A DNA stretch of 64,000 nucleotides, from positions 21,735,501 through 21,799,500 of the forward strand of contig NC_052474.1 in assembly GCF_009730915.1 (NCBI RefSeq), given 5' to 3'. This DNA is from Dioscorea cayenensis subsp. rotundata (lineage: Eukaryota; Streptophyta; Magnoliopsida; Dioscoreales; Dioscoreaceae). The notes under the pieces are model-generated. The model saw only the letters and a program-made list of their open reading frames with translations, searched no databases and had not been told where the DNA came from. This document shows, in pieces, positions 47,576-59,930 of the stretch. The position numbers were made by a program, and so were the translations under genes. Numbering within the stretch: position 1 is the stretch's first letter; every line of letters starts with the position of its first letter.

Positions 47576-50500
47576 AATCTTTGAAATTGCACTTCTGGGA
47601 TTGATAGAAAAATTCTGGCATGTGATCAAGTGGTTGAAAACAATTATTTTTTTCTCTTCAATAGTAACTCATGCAATAAATCAAATCTTGCAAATAAAAT
47701 ATTATCAGTGATCTTGTTGGAAAGAACAGTAGGTCTATCCAGAGTTTCAGTGATAGCGCACCTTGTTTTAGTTTGGACTGGTTTAATTGAGATGAAAACA
47801 TATTTATATGGATTTCATGCACTGCTAACTTCACTCTTTTATCCAAATATGTATGTTTCTCTAAGTTCTGTAAGTAACTATGCTGTCCATCTGAAAGGAA
47901 GCAGAAAGGAAATGGGAGCTTATCCCCTCACCAAACACCCGATAGGTTGCAGCTTTGAATTGTTTTTTCTTGTGAATCCAATAAATGGTTTGTGACGTTT
48001 ATTGATTAAAGAGATGAGTTCTGGACTTTTGTTCTGCTGTCTATTTGCTTGACAGACCTTGGTTCCTCATCAGCTTGGCATGTGGAATGCTCTTCTTCGT
48101 CTACCCTTGTCGTATGTGACAAGGGACAAATTGGTTGTATCGGTTTTGATGTTTATGGCATGTTGCCTTTATGGCAGAATGTTGTTTTTTCATGAGTCAT
48201 TATTTTTATAATGGGAATTAAAGCATCATATTTAAACAACTTATAAGTATTTGCTTGAAATGTATAATAGGTGTTGACAACTTGATGTGAACATGTGATG
48301 CAAGCCTAGTCAATCTTATGGGATTTTGATTGGTAATTGTGCTAATGAACTGTTGAGACACAGCCTTTTCAAAGGCAAAGAACTGAAGATTTAATCTGTT
48401 CCATTCATTAATACGTACGTACTCTCTTGTGAAGTGGAGAAACTCTTGCATGGTATAAATCTAGTCATGTTTTCTTCCCTGACTTGGTAAACTTGTTACC
48501 AGATGATGATGTTTTGATGAAATGCATGGGAGACAGTTATTGGGAGTTGTCAAGGAGGAGGTTAGGGGTTCCAGGGGTTACTGTATAAGTTTGTCACATC
48601 AATTATGATCCAATGGCACTATCTAATCTTTATCTTTGACTCCAGTTTGAATGCCTTTTCTATCATTAAATTTTATAATCCATGCTGTTTTAAAGGTATT
48701 CCATTTCAATTTTATATTTCCATTATTTTTATCCAACCATTTATTCGAATTGTGTACCCCAGATTCTGCAGCTTTCCGATTCATAAAATTTTCTTCTATT
48801 AGTGTAAATACCAAGTTTAACGTTCATTGTTCTTATCTCATTGTCTCATGTCTTTTGACAACATGCCTCCTTATCCTCTAGTGTAACCTTAAGTTTGCAA
48901 TTCTGTTATATTCTATTCTGATGTAAACATGATTTCCAAAACATGGTTTGTGGAGAAAGTTGGTATTTGTTGGTTGTCCCTTATATGAAATTTCCATCTT
49001 TCATCTTTAGATATTCTACTTCCGATTAGTCTGGTTCTTTTTTTTTTTTCAAACAAGTTTTAGTTAGAGTTACTATGTCTTTTACTTGCTGTATTGCATT
49101 ATTCATATTTGGAACACATTTATTATCAATTAAATGACTGAAACCAGTAAGTGGCGGGCATTCTTGTAGAAGGTTGAGTTATGTGATTAGTTCAGATTTT
49201 TTGCATTGTAAGTTAATCTTCTATCCTGCTGCTGTCTGTCTGCAGTTCTGAATGCACCAGTGGATCCTAATTACCACCTTCACATTTCATTGTTGTAATC
49301 ATCATCATTACTATTGGGTGTGTGTATATATATCCTTTTTGAAGTTTATGCATTCTTCATCTGTGTCTCATGCTCTTTTAATTGATGTAATTCGGTAATT
49401 GTTTCTATTCAGGACTAACAATGACGATAGCAGCTTAGTTAAAACTACAGTAATTGCCAGAGATGCTGATGTAATTGAAGGAGAAGGTAATGATTATTCA
49501 ATTAGGGAGAAAGGAATACTCTATTTGGTAGCTGCATCTCACCTTTGGATTCATTACAGATCTCGATCAACAATGCCCTGTGGTTTCTATGTCACGGGAG
49601 GAGAAAGTTGGCAGCCTAAAAGCTGTGAGTTTTTCTTCACCATATTGCATATCATGCTCAAGTATTGGAGTGGAATGTGTTTGGTCTCTGTCAATAATAT
49701 TAGATATTATGTGCTTATAACACTTTGTTGACTACCTCATATTAATTTTTGGAACTTGTCAAGTATGCAGTCTGGTACAACCTTCAATCTACTTGTAGAT
49801 CTGCATAATATTGGAAGCTCCTCTATCATTAGCAATTGACCAAATTCTTGCATCTTGATATTTTTATCATCTGATATAAAATTGGATCCTCTATTATCAA
49901 TGAGTTCCTCATTTTTTAACCTTGTCACTGGTCTGTTTTTCTTACCTGCTGGCATCTAGATATTGATCCACATATGATGGTAATTGTTTTGTTGATCTGC
50001 AACCTGATTGCAGCTTGTCTTTAATTTGATGATTTATGGGATTCTGGTTGTAGCTTGTTTTTGAAATTTAGAGGATCTTATAAGGTTGATGTGCCACATT
50101 ATGAAATGAAGCAGACTAAAACTCTGGTGCTAATGCTAGAGCTGCTGCTTGATTATGGTTAACAATTTATTGGGGTTGAAATTTGGTAAGGTTTGTGTTT
50201 GTATTTTCTAAAACGATGAACCATAGTGCTTTGATGTGAAGCATGAAAAACTTGACAGTCTTTGCCAATTGTTCAGGTCATTATATAAAGTGCAATTGTA
50301 TTTGATGAAAAGGTGTAGAAGTTATTAGTACCTTCAAGTACAATCACAAGAACTAACTTTAGCTTTCCCATTAATGAAATCAGGCTCGGTAAATAAGCTG
50401 GTATGTTTTATTTAGAATAATTTGTTGGTATTCAAAATTTAATGTTTTGCTTGAATTATCATCCAATAGGATGGTGAAATAATAATTTCCTGGTCAAATG

Positions 50501-53500
50501 CAGTATGGCAAATTAAGATAATTGATGACTAAATATTATGTATATGTATAAGGATTATTACAAAAATATCAGGGTGACGTTGATGGGTAGACATAGTTGA
50601 TGTCCTGGAAGGTTTTGCAATTGAATAATCACTACAAATTGGAGTTAGAATGGGGAAAGAAAACTAACTTTTGTGAGTATTGCCAAATATGATGAAAGAG
50701 TTCAGTTAGAAAGAATTCTGATAGATAAAGGTTATTACAAGATTGAATAGGAAAGGATGGTAGGGCTAATGCCAATTTGCTAGAGAATATGTAGCTCAAT
50801 AGCTGTGGCAAAAATTAACTTGGAAGGTAACCTAATGAAAGTTTACATCTTCTCTGTCTTATTTATATCTTCTTCATGTAAATGTTGGTTTACTATCATG
50901 TCAATGCCTGTTTTATGGATTTAAGAGGAGGCTCTATTGAAAACAAAGAACTAAAACTTACTCTTCCTTTTCCTCATCTACAGATTTCTTATGTATTATT
51001 TTTTCATTTTTATTTTTGTCAACCTCTATGGCTGGATAAGATTTATTGCAGGAATTAAGAATTGTTAGCCTAAGAGAACATTTTGTGTCAGGGATGAGGA
51101 TGTTATTCTGATAATTGATGGCAGATACTTTCAGTGACATTGTTCAGCGTGATGACCTGATATGATTCAGCTGGTATATGACATTGTAGCTGAAGTTTTA
51201 CTGTGATCCTCAAATTGGAAGATGTATTTCCAATTTGATGGCAATCGTATAAAGTCGCCATCCAGCTTTCATGTAATGTGAAAGTATAAAGCATCTTTTT
51301 AAATAACTTCAATTTTAATTGTGTTGTTGCTCTATACTCTTGCTTCACAATATCTAATGCCTAATAATTCTTCTCATGAAAGGGATATTGGATTCCTTGA
51401 CTTATTTGGGCAAGCTATGTGATTTGATTACAATGAATGCCTTCTATATAATGTTATGGGTTCAAACACTTTGGCCTTATTTTACATTTGACTTCACTAT
51501 TACTCCAGGAGGCGTCTTTACTTGTACTCCACTCAACCTTTTCTCCATGTTCAACTTGCAGACATTTGATAAAACTGACACTAGGTAGAAAATAACCAGG
51601 CAAATTCAACCATTACGTTCACTAAATAGCTTGGCAGCTACATGAGTTTCAATCCATAGGGGGGGGGGACTTGTTCTGTTGCTCACCATTTTGGTGGTGA
51701 TATTCTAATATATCAATTTATTTTAATTTTTTAATTTTTTATATTAGGGCTTGGTTCATGTTGCACGAAAAATGCCAAAAAATGCCCATGCTCACTTTAT
51801 ACTTGGCCTAATGCATCAAAGATTGGGTCAACCGCAGAAGGTATCAGTTGTCTCCATTATAACTTATCTATAATATGGAAATTACTGTCATATTGTTTCA
51901 ACTTGGATCATTTCTAGGCAGTTTCAGCATTTGAAAAATCATCTGAGATACTGTTACGGGACGAAGAGGAAATTCGCCGGCCTGATTTGCTGTCTTTAGT
52001 GTTGACACATCAAGCACAGGTTATTTTTTTTATCCTGAAACATTTTTATGGCGCCATAACTCTTTAATTAGCTGTACTAAAAACCACATAACAGTAAGTT
52101 CTTGTACTTAAATCTGCATATTGTCCTTCATAGTGCATTTTGCAAGGAAATTCAGGGGATAACTCAGACAAAGAACTTGAAGCTGAAGAATTAGAAGAAA
52201 TTCTGACCAAAATGAAAGATTCTGTGCTGTCAGATGTCAAGCAAGCAGCTGTTTGGAACTCACTTGGCTTAATACTTATGAGGACCAACCGTTTGCAGGT
52301 GCCAGTGAATGATTTTTAGCATTTCAGATGTTAACATTTAATGCTGCTCATATGAAATACCAACCCTCTATTTTTTATTTCTTCTTCCTCTGATACTTCG
52401 TTCGTCTTGACAGAGTGCCATATCAATTTTATCATCCCTCTTGGTTTTTGTCCCTGACTACTTAGATTCACTTGCAAATCTTGGTGTTGCATATCTTCAA
52501 AGGTATAAATATTTATGTTTATTCTCAGCATGTCTTAACTTCTTTCAACTCCAACTGTTTTTGTTTTCCTGCTAGCCTTTTACCCAAGTTCAATGACAAA
52601 TTCAGATCATCTTTAATACCTTGTGTCATGTCAAGTAGCTTAATGCACGTAGTTCATTATATGTGAAACTCTTCCGTTTTTAGACTCTCTAAAAAGGATT
52701 ATATTTTATATTGGTTGGAGAGTCATTCTATTTTTTTTTTTTACACTTAGTGAGAAGCTGTTCAAACTTCAAACATTGAGATGCTTGGTTCGTAGTGACA
52801 CAGAACATATAGGTTTGTTTGGTATGTGGGATCAAAGCAGAACATAACTAAATAACTACTTGTTTGTTTTGTTTGTTGCCAAAAAAAAAAAAATTGTTCT
52901 ATTCATTGGAAAATCACCTATTTTTTACCCCCTTCTCAACCGCAGGATAAATATGTCTGATCACAGGGACAAACTAATTTTCCAATTTAACCCTCTCTTT
53001 TGTATGTACCCTTATAAAAACTCATTTAGCACTTATGATTTATTAAAAAATAATTTATGAATAAATCTGTGAAAAAAAATGTAATCACGCATATATCCCA
53101 GAAACCATGTGAAAAAAAAATGTAATCACACATATATCCCAGAAACCATGATTTTTGCGCACATTTGGACATACCCTTTCAACGTATATGTAAATATACA
53201 TATTTTTATTGATTGTAAGATATACAAACTTATATATACAGAATATTTTTATTATATTCAAATTTAACATGATTGTTTTCATATATAGCCTCAGTATATT
53301 CGTAGTTGGATATATACCCCTTTAAAGCCCTAGAAAAGTGTATATCTAAGACAAAATTATTATCAATATCTACATATGTAACCCTGCAAATGTATGCGTA
53401 TTACAATCTTAGGTTTATTTTGGTGTATATATATATATTAAAAATATTTTAATCAAAATTTACTTTTTAAATAATAATATATTTTTTTATTTATGATTTA

Positions 53501-54682
53501 AATTTGAAAAAAAATTAATTGACGTCATATTTTTCAAAATTTAAAAGTTAAGCAATTGTATATTTGATAAGGGCAATTTTTGTGATTGGAAATGTCTGTT
53601 TTTGTAATCTTTATGGTCTATCAAATCAAATATCTATAGGAATAATAATTTTGCTTTGGCTTATGCGTTTTTGTCTTGTCCCTACTGTCAAACATTACCA
53701 TAAAGGTGCATGTATTGGCACTGAAATGGTTATGGATATGGGTGAGTTTTAAAAATTGAAAATTTTAGAAACTATAGCTTCAGGTACTTTAGTTATTTGA
53801 TTTGGAAATTAATATCGACGTGTTTGTTGTGTTTTAGAAAAGTAAAATTTAGGAAGTAGGACTTCTAAACTTTTTCATTTAAAGTTACATTTCTAGAAAG
53901 AATTGGGTGTGCATTGAGCTACACAACACCCAAAATGTAAATATTCAAACATTTGCTTTTTAATTATATATAAAAAAATATATTTAATAATTTCATATCT
54001 AAGTTTAGTATAAAATATAAATATAAAAAATTGACATTATTTTTAATTGGGCCTTTTGGATGTTGTTTCTGCTGTATTTGCTTTTGAATGAGATGTGATC
54101 ATATATGGAGGAGGAAATAAATTCTTTTTTCTCTAATAAGTTAGGCTAGCAGTTGTTGCATACTTATCTTATGTCTTGTGAATTATGTTATGTGCTTTCG
54201 TGTGAGTGTAGCTGGAAGTATTTAGAAAGAGGCATGCCATCATATCATGATTAATGGTTGTGTCTTAGCTACTTTGTGCATGTGCATCTTCATCTTTGGT
54301 CTTGGTGTAATGCTAGTGGGTTATAACAGAGGCACATCAAAAATGCTGGCAGAAAAACAATCTACTTGAATTTAGAAACTTCTTGTAAATTGGTTCGATT
54401 TTTGCTGCTCTCTTCTTTCCTGGAACTATTGTTGTTGTTACAACAGTTGAATTTCCTTGCCAGTGGTAATCTGCAACTCTCTGGAAAATGCTTCCAAGAT
54501 CTAATCTTGAAGGATCACAACCATCCTGCCGCCTTTGTGAACTATGCAGTCTATCTTTTGTGTTACTATGGATCAGTAATTGCAGGTATGAACTCTGGAA
54601 TGAGAATAGTATTACTTTTGAACTTGTTCATCTGGTACTCTGTCTATGAGATCTTTAACATTTAGATTTTCCTAGAAATTGG

Positions 54683-54735
<53 letters not shown>

Positions 54736-57700
54736 TGTTTCCTCTGTTGGAACAAATATAATTTCTATACATGTCTTCTTATTGTTGCTGATTTCAATTT
54801 TTCTTGACTTAATGGCTTAGTTCCATGTTAATGTGGTTTCGGTTGTTTTCTAAGGTTTATTTTTTTTGCTTAAGCAATATTGTCACACCTAAATTTGCCT
54901 AAAATTGGTGATTTAGTTTCATATGAGTTTATCTCCATCAGTAATGTAGTCCGTTGTCCACTGTTATGCCGTTCCATGTTGACTCGTCTGGAATCAAGCA
55001 TTCATGCATATTTACCTTTCCCAGTTATAAAATTTAACTTGTTTATTTTATTTCCCTCTTCTAATTTTTTGATATTGTATATTTGAGTCCTTGTGTGCTG
55101 TGATCTACAAGTTAGGGGATAATTTTTTGGGGCCATATATTTTGAGTCAGGGATCAATGTGTCAGCAGTAAAGATGGTTTCAAGTTTAGCTTGTTGATAA
55201 CATAATGTATTTTGAACTTTCTTGGAAGAACATAGTTAAGAATTCTGCTAACATAGTTTCAAATTGGGATGTGAGTGTGAGAGGTGATATGATAAATGAA
55301 ATGGAAAGCTTTGGTAAAAAATAATGACATATTTTAATTATGGAAAATCTCTCTCATTTAGTTAATATGGACTCTGATCTGTATTGTATAACATTGTTGA
55401 TGTTTTCCTTAATTCTTTGTCTACCATCAGATTCTTATGATCTACTGCTTCTGCATTATGAAGTTTGAAAAAGTGATTGTTACTTGTTGCTTGGACAAGG
55501 ACATTTGTGCAAAATGGGTATCTTTACAAGATGCAGAAGACTAGTAGGATGCTTCTTTTGTGCATGTATATATAGGTGTGTGGGTGCCTTGAGGTGGACT
55601 TCTGGTAGTTGATAAATGGATTGTCAGAACTGTCTTATTGGACCTAGACTTAATGTCCATTCAACAAGGACTTGTTTTTTGGTTTGGTCTTGTATACACC
55701 TGAATTATATCTTCCACAATTTGGTTGTTGATGATATGTGTGAAATCTTTTATAATGTCATTATTTAAACAAATGAATCATTTGGTACTCAGTAGTTGGA
55801 GTAATATTCTTTATAGTGGATTTGATATAGGTCCTTAAAGTTTCAGGTGCCGGTGCTTGTGCGAGTGAAGGAGCTGATCCGCATCAAGTTGAAGCTACCG
55901 CTGTTGCAAAAGAGTGTCTTCTGTCAGCCATAAAATCTGATCCAAAATCCGGGCCCCTATGGGTGAATCTTGCTAACGCATACGATGTGGCCGGTGAACA
56001 TAGGAATGCAAAGAAGTGCTTAGAGCAGGTATTCACATATACCTATCAACATTGTTTAGAGATTCTAGAACATATATCATTTTGCAAAGTTGCAATTTTA
56101 AATTTCTATCTTCTTTCATTTGATCCATATATTCTTATATATCCTCCTGGTGGTTGATCTTGAATGCTCAAGTAATGGTTTTTAAATTGTATATTTACTC
56201 AGGTGTAATTGCCTATAAACCCTAGGTGCAATTGTCTAGAACTTCTAGGTGATGCCCAGGTCGTCCTGTATCAATGTGGTAGCTTAGCATCAGAGCCTCT
56301 CTGTGCAGTGTAAGAGTTGATCCAAGATGACCTAGGCGGTTGTGCCCAGGTTTCTTGATAATCACACCTACTGGACCTAAGCAATTATTAAGAAGAAGAA
56401 AATGACAATCACACTCTCAAAAATAGCATAATGTTTAGGCCATGTTTGCTTTGAATGCGAAATAAGGGGGCCGGCCATCATCCTGCGTTGTGGGAAAAGT
56501 CAGAAAGTGTGCTGACTTATTTATTTTAGTTTGTTTGGGGGAAAGTGGGGGATGCTCCATTTCTCTGTTTTGTAGTCTGTCATGAAAGTGAAGGGAAGTG
56601 ACAGTCTTTGTAGATTTTAACGTTATGGCGTCTTGTTTCCCCCAAACAAACGATGGAAGTTAGGTTGCACTCAACTCCCCCACTTCATCAAAGTGACATT
56701 TCACCCCCAATTTCTCACTTCCTTCACTTAAACACAGATAAGCACACACACCCTAAAGAAAGCATTCATAAAGATTTCGTCTTCCTTTTATAGAGATTAT
56801 AGAGCTTGGCGGAAGACAAATAGAATAGAGAATTCAAAAAACGAAGCCACAAGATTTGCTACCCTTTTGCTGATCAAAATCTAAAAACACCAAACTACAC
56901 CTGACATTTAAGTTCATGAAAATGCAACTCTTAGGCAACTTCCAGACCTAAACCATGCATTAGGGTTGGGCATCATCCTGCATTTTTTTAATTTGTTTTC
57001 TTTTACTTTTTTATAATAGTCTTGATGTGAACAGAAGTTCTGAATTTAGAAAGCTTTCTTCATGATATTGAATATTTATTTTCTTAAGACTTTGGTGCAT
57101 ATATTTATATTTATTTTTAATCATGCCATGTTCATTATACTGCATTCCAGGTAGCAAAATTGGAACCCAGTCAAATGTCTGCACGGTATGCCATTGCCGT
57201 TCATCGTATCAAAGATGCCGAAAGGTATCAGGATTCAACAGAACAGCTTTCCTGGGCAGCAAATGAAATGTATTCAATACTGAAAGAAGGTGACCCTGCA
57301 ATAATTGATCTTACCACAGCATGGGCTGGGTTAGCTATGGCCCATAGAGCTCAACAAGAGATTTCCGCTGCATATGAAACTGGATCAAAGGACTTGGCAG
57401 AGACAGAAGAGCGAGCTCTCTACGTGTTAAAACAAGTGAGTTACCTATGCTTTAACCTTTAGTGTTGTCAATATATAAAGCTGAGTAGATGTGTTGTGAA
57501 ATTAATAATCTAAACTTTCCTCTGTGTCAAGAGATTTCAAAATAAATAAGTGATCAATTCCTCCATAAGGTGTATCAAGAAACATGGAAAGTTCTTTCAT
57601 AATATTGTTCTATATCATGTTAGTACGTGATTTTCTTGAAGAACACATTTATTTAATTTAGTTATTTTGAATTTCACATTTCATGATATAAAAGAATTGA

Positions 57701-59930
57701 ATTTCATTGCTATAGCGGTCAGAATTTGTGTTTTTAGTTGCCATCATGGATTTGTTAAGCATGGTCTAATCTGTTAGATACAAAGCAAACCAACTAAATC
57801 AAAGATGAGCACCAAAGAATTCATTCATAGATCTCCAAACTCGAAAGTTGTCTTCCCAATTACAAAATAATGGTCTCCAGATGCTTATAAAGAGAATATG
57901 AGAATTAGGGTTATCAACATAACCGTAAAAGACGTGATTAGCTTTTAACTAAAATAGGATAAACACCTAACAAAACACACGCATAAATAGCCATATTATT
58001 AAATGATACTACACAAATCATATAGCTTTCTAGGACTCATAACATGATGTAGAGACCAATATTGGTCTCCTGATCCTAGGACTCAAACAAATCATATGCC
58101 AAGCTATCAGTTCACTTGATGGTTTTGACTGTTTTCAAGACATTGTTTCCCTTGTTAGATATGTTAACTTTGGGAAAATCAAATTGTCATTTTGGTGTGA
58201 ATGGTTTGTTTTCGGGGGATGGATTAGGATATGCTTCTCATTTCATTAGATCCTTCCTTGAGACTATTGAAGGGATCTAATCTGGATTTATCGTGAACAA
58301 GTTATAAGTATGTCTAATGTATTGGACCTTGCATCTTGAAAACACTGCAGAAAAGCTTGATGAATTTTATCATTGAAATTGATGTTCACCTTTTTATTTA
58401 TTTTTTTTATTTTTTTATTTGTGAGATCCAATTGCGGGCCAACCAATTATTTCTTACCAATTATTTATTTAAAATTTTTGGAGCACAAGTTACGCCAAGA
58501 CTCTTCTCCAATTGACTGACTAAACAAAATGCGTGCTGGACATTTTAACTTGTTGAATATAACATCCTTTTTCAGCCTTACATGTAATGTACGACTTTGG
58601 CAAGTAAACTGATAGCACATAACATATGAAGGAAAAAGGTTATTATTTACCAATTTTTTAAAAAATATGGACTTCAAATTTCCTCTATCATATTCCTTAA
58701 TAATGTACAGAGAACTATTATTTTGTTGCTCTTAGCATGCTTTCTCTTGGTAAATGTTTTTACATGCTTATGGTATCCTCATGACTACCAAAACTATATG
58801 TTGAAGTGCTTGATAAATTATGTATCTTCCAAATCATAATTCAGAATATCACTCATAGATGATTGATATTGTTCTGTTTTCCCTACTATAACATATAGCT
58901 TCTTTTAAATAATTGTGATCCATCTCTGAGGACTCTGCTTAAAATGATATCTTACAGGCAATTGAGGAGGATCCTGATGATTCTGTGCAATGGCATCAGC
59001 TTGGTCTGCACTATTTATATAGATTACAGTTCAAGACATCGGTGCGCTTCCTCAAGGCTGCATTGGCTCGTCGCAAGGAATGTGCTTATGCCTGGTCCAA
59101 TCTTGGTATGTTTTTACACACTCACTTCTTCCTTTCAGTGTGGTTAGCTTTCTTATTTATCTATTTTCTTAATATAAAAAGATTTCAAAGCCTCGATATC
59201 ACCTGGAGCATGTTCTCAATAACTTGTCTTCATTTATGTGGATCTTAATATTTTTTTTTCTTTGCCACTCAGCTTTATCTAATATTCCTAAGATTTTATT
59301 TGTTCTTCCAATTAATTGTTGCTTCAACTCTGCAATTTACTTCAAGGACAAAGTTGCACTTATACCTATTTCTTTTTAATGTCATTCATAAACCGGCCTC
59401 GATCTATTGCAAGGAAAACATTGCCAGTGCTAAATTAGTCATCTTTTAGCAAAATATGAACTATTGTTTTGAAGTTAAATCTTCTCTGCTTTCAATTGTG
59501 TAGACATCTATTTTTTCCTTGAAACAAATATATTCTTTAGCCGAAGCAAAAAGTTAAATCTCTGTTGGTATTTCAAGGTATCTGTCTGCAACTATCTGGC
59601 GATCCATCTTCGGCCGAAGAAGCATACAAGCGAGCTATCTCATTGTCGACACCACAACACGTGCACGCCACCCTGTCTAACCTGGGAAATCTTTACCGTC
59701 AACAGAGAAGATACGAACATGCAAAGGCAATCCTTACAAAATCTCTGGAACTCTCCTCCGGATACGCACCAGCACACAACAATCTCGGTCTCGTGTTTGT
59801 GGCCGGACGCCAGTTAGATGAAGCTATAGCCTCCTTCGACAAGGCTCTCCAGTTAGATCCATTGCTTGATGCTGCTAAATCAAATATGGCGAAAGCTATC
59901 GCCATGTCTAAGAAGCCGGAAACCACATAA
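47174..59930 (+). CDS. Tetratricopeptide-repeat protein (plant SPINDLY/OGT-like TPR array without a transferase domain)
   Basis: Twelve exons: 47174-47382, 49413-49486, 49560-49624, 51748-51840, 51918-52019, 52134-52298, 52414-52502, 54464-54585, 55847-56028, 57151-57435, 58958-59105, 59578-59930. They total 1887 nt, so 628 aa, with all phases closing. The N-terminus is disordered and proline-rich, with a conserved-looking IADLNVDPPESD. From about residue 117 (GLVHVARKMPKNAHAHFILG) TPR units follow: HAHFILGLMHQRLGQPQKA, AAVWNSLGLILMRTNRLQSA, DSLANLGVAYLQSGNLQLS, PLWVNLANAYDVAGEHRNA, VQWHQLGLHYLYRLQFKTS, ATLSNLGNLYRQQRRYEHA and PAHNNLGLVFVAGRQLDEA. The protein ends shortly after the last repeat, so no glycosyltransferase domain is encoded. 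It probably acts as a protein-interaction scaffold. I recognise it as a conserved single-copy-type plant TPR family (resembling Arabidopsis At5g63200, from memory), of unknown function. Confidence 0.93.
47383..49412 (+). other. TPR gene intron 1
   Basis: 2.0-kb intron following the GC-rich first exon; it contains a (CT)n tract at about 47549-47575. No coding sequence supported. Confidence 0.75.
49625..51747 (+). other. TPR gene intron 3
   Basis: 2.1-kb intron with a run of nine Gs at about 51661-51669, unusual in this AT-rich DNA. No coding sequence supported. Confidence 0.7.
53069..53407. mobile_element. Possible MITE with an internally duplicated end, in TPR intron 7
   Basis: A 40-bp unit, gtgaaaaaaaatgtaatcac followed by (g/a)catatatcccagaaaccat, is repeated in tandem at about 53069-53108 and 53109-53149. 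The right boundary gcaaatgtatgcgtattac (about 53389-53407) reads in reverse complement gtaatacgcatacatttgc, similar to the left gtaatcacgcatatat. The gcatatat(a)ccc ends resemble those of the intron element at 38150-38614, suggesting one family. Confidence 0.4.
54684..54734 (+). repeat. (ATT)17 microsatellite in TPR intron 8
   Basis: Seventeen uninterrupted ATT units starting about 98 bp after the donor at 54586. It is the longest pure trinucleotide tract in the window. Confidence 0.9.
56431..56755. mobile_element. hAT-like miniature element with a 16-bp perfect inverted repeat, in TPR intron 9
   Basis: A GC-richer island inside the intron. The outer ends taggccatgtttgctttgaatg and cagataagcacacacaccctа-type sequence are partly inverted relative to one another. 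Inside, gtttgtttgggggaaa (56529-56544) and tttcccccaaacaaac (56636-56651) are exact inverted repeats 91 bp apart. The G/C-run flanked by GTTTGTTT is typical of hAT-type miniature elements. No 8-bp target duplication is evident, so the exact borders are open; the perfect inner repeat could itself be the true element end. Confidence 0.5.

Noticed and set aside
51661..51669. Run of nine Gs as a G-quadruplex or switch element
   Set aside because: A single G-run without further G-tracts nearby cannot form an intramolecular quadruplex; it is noted only as unusual composition.
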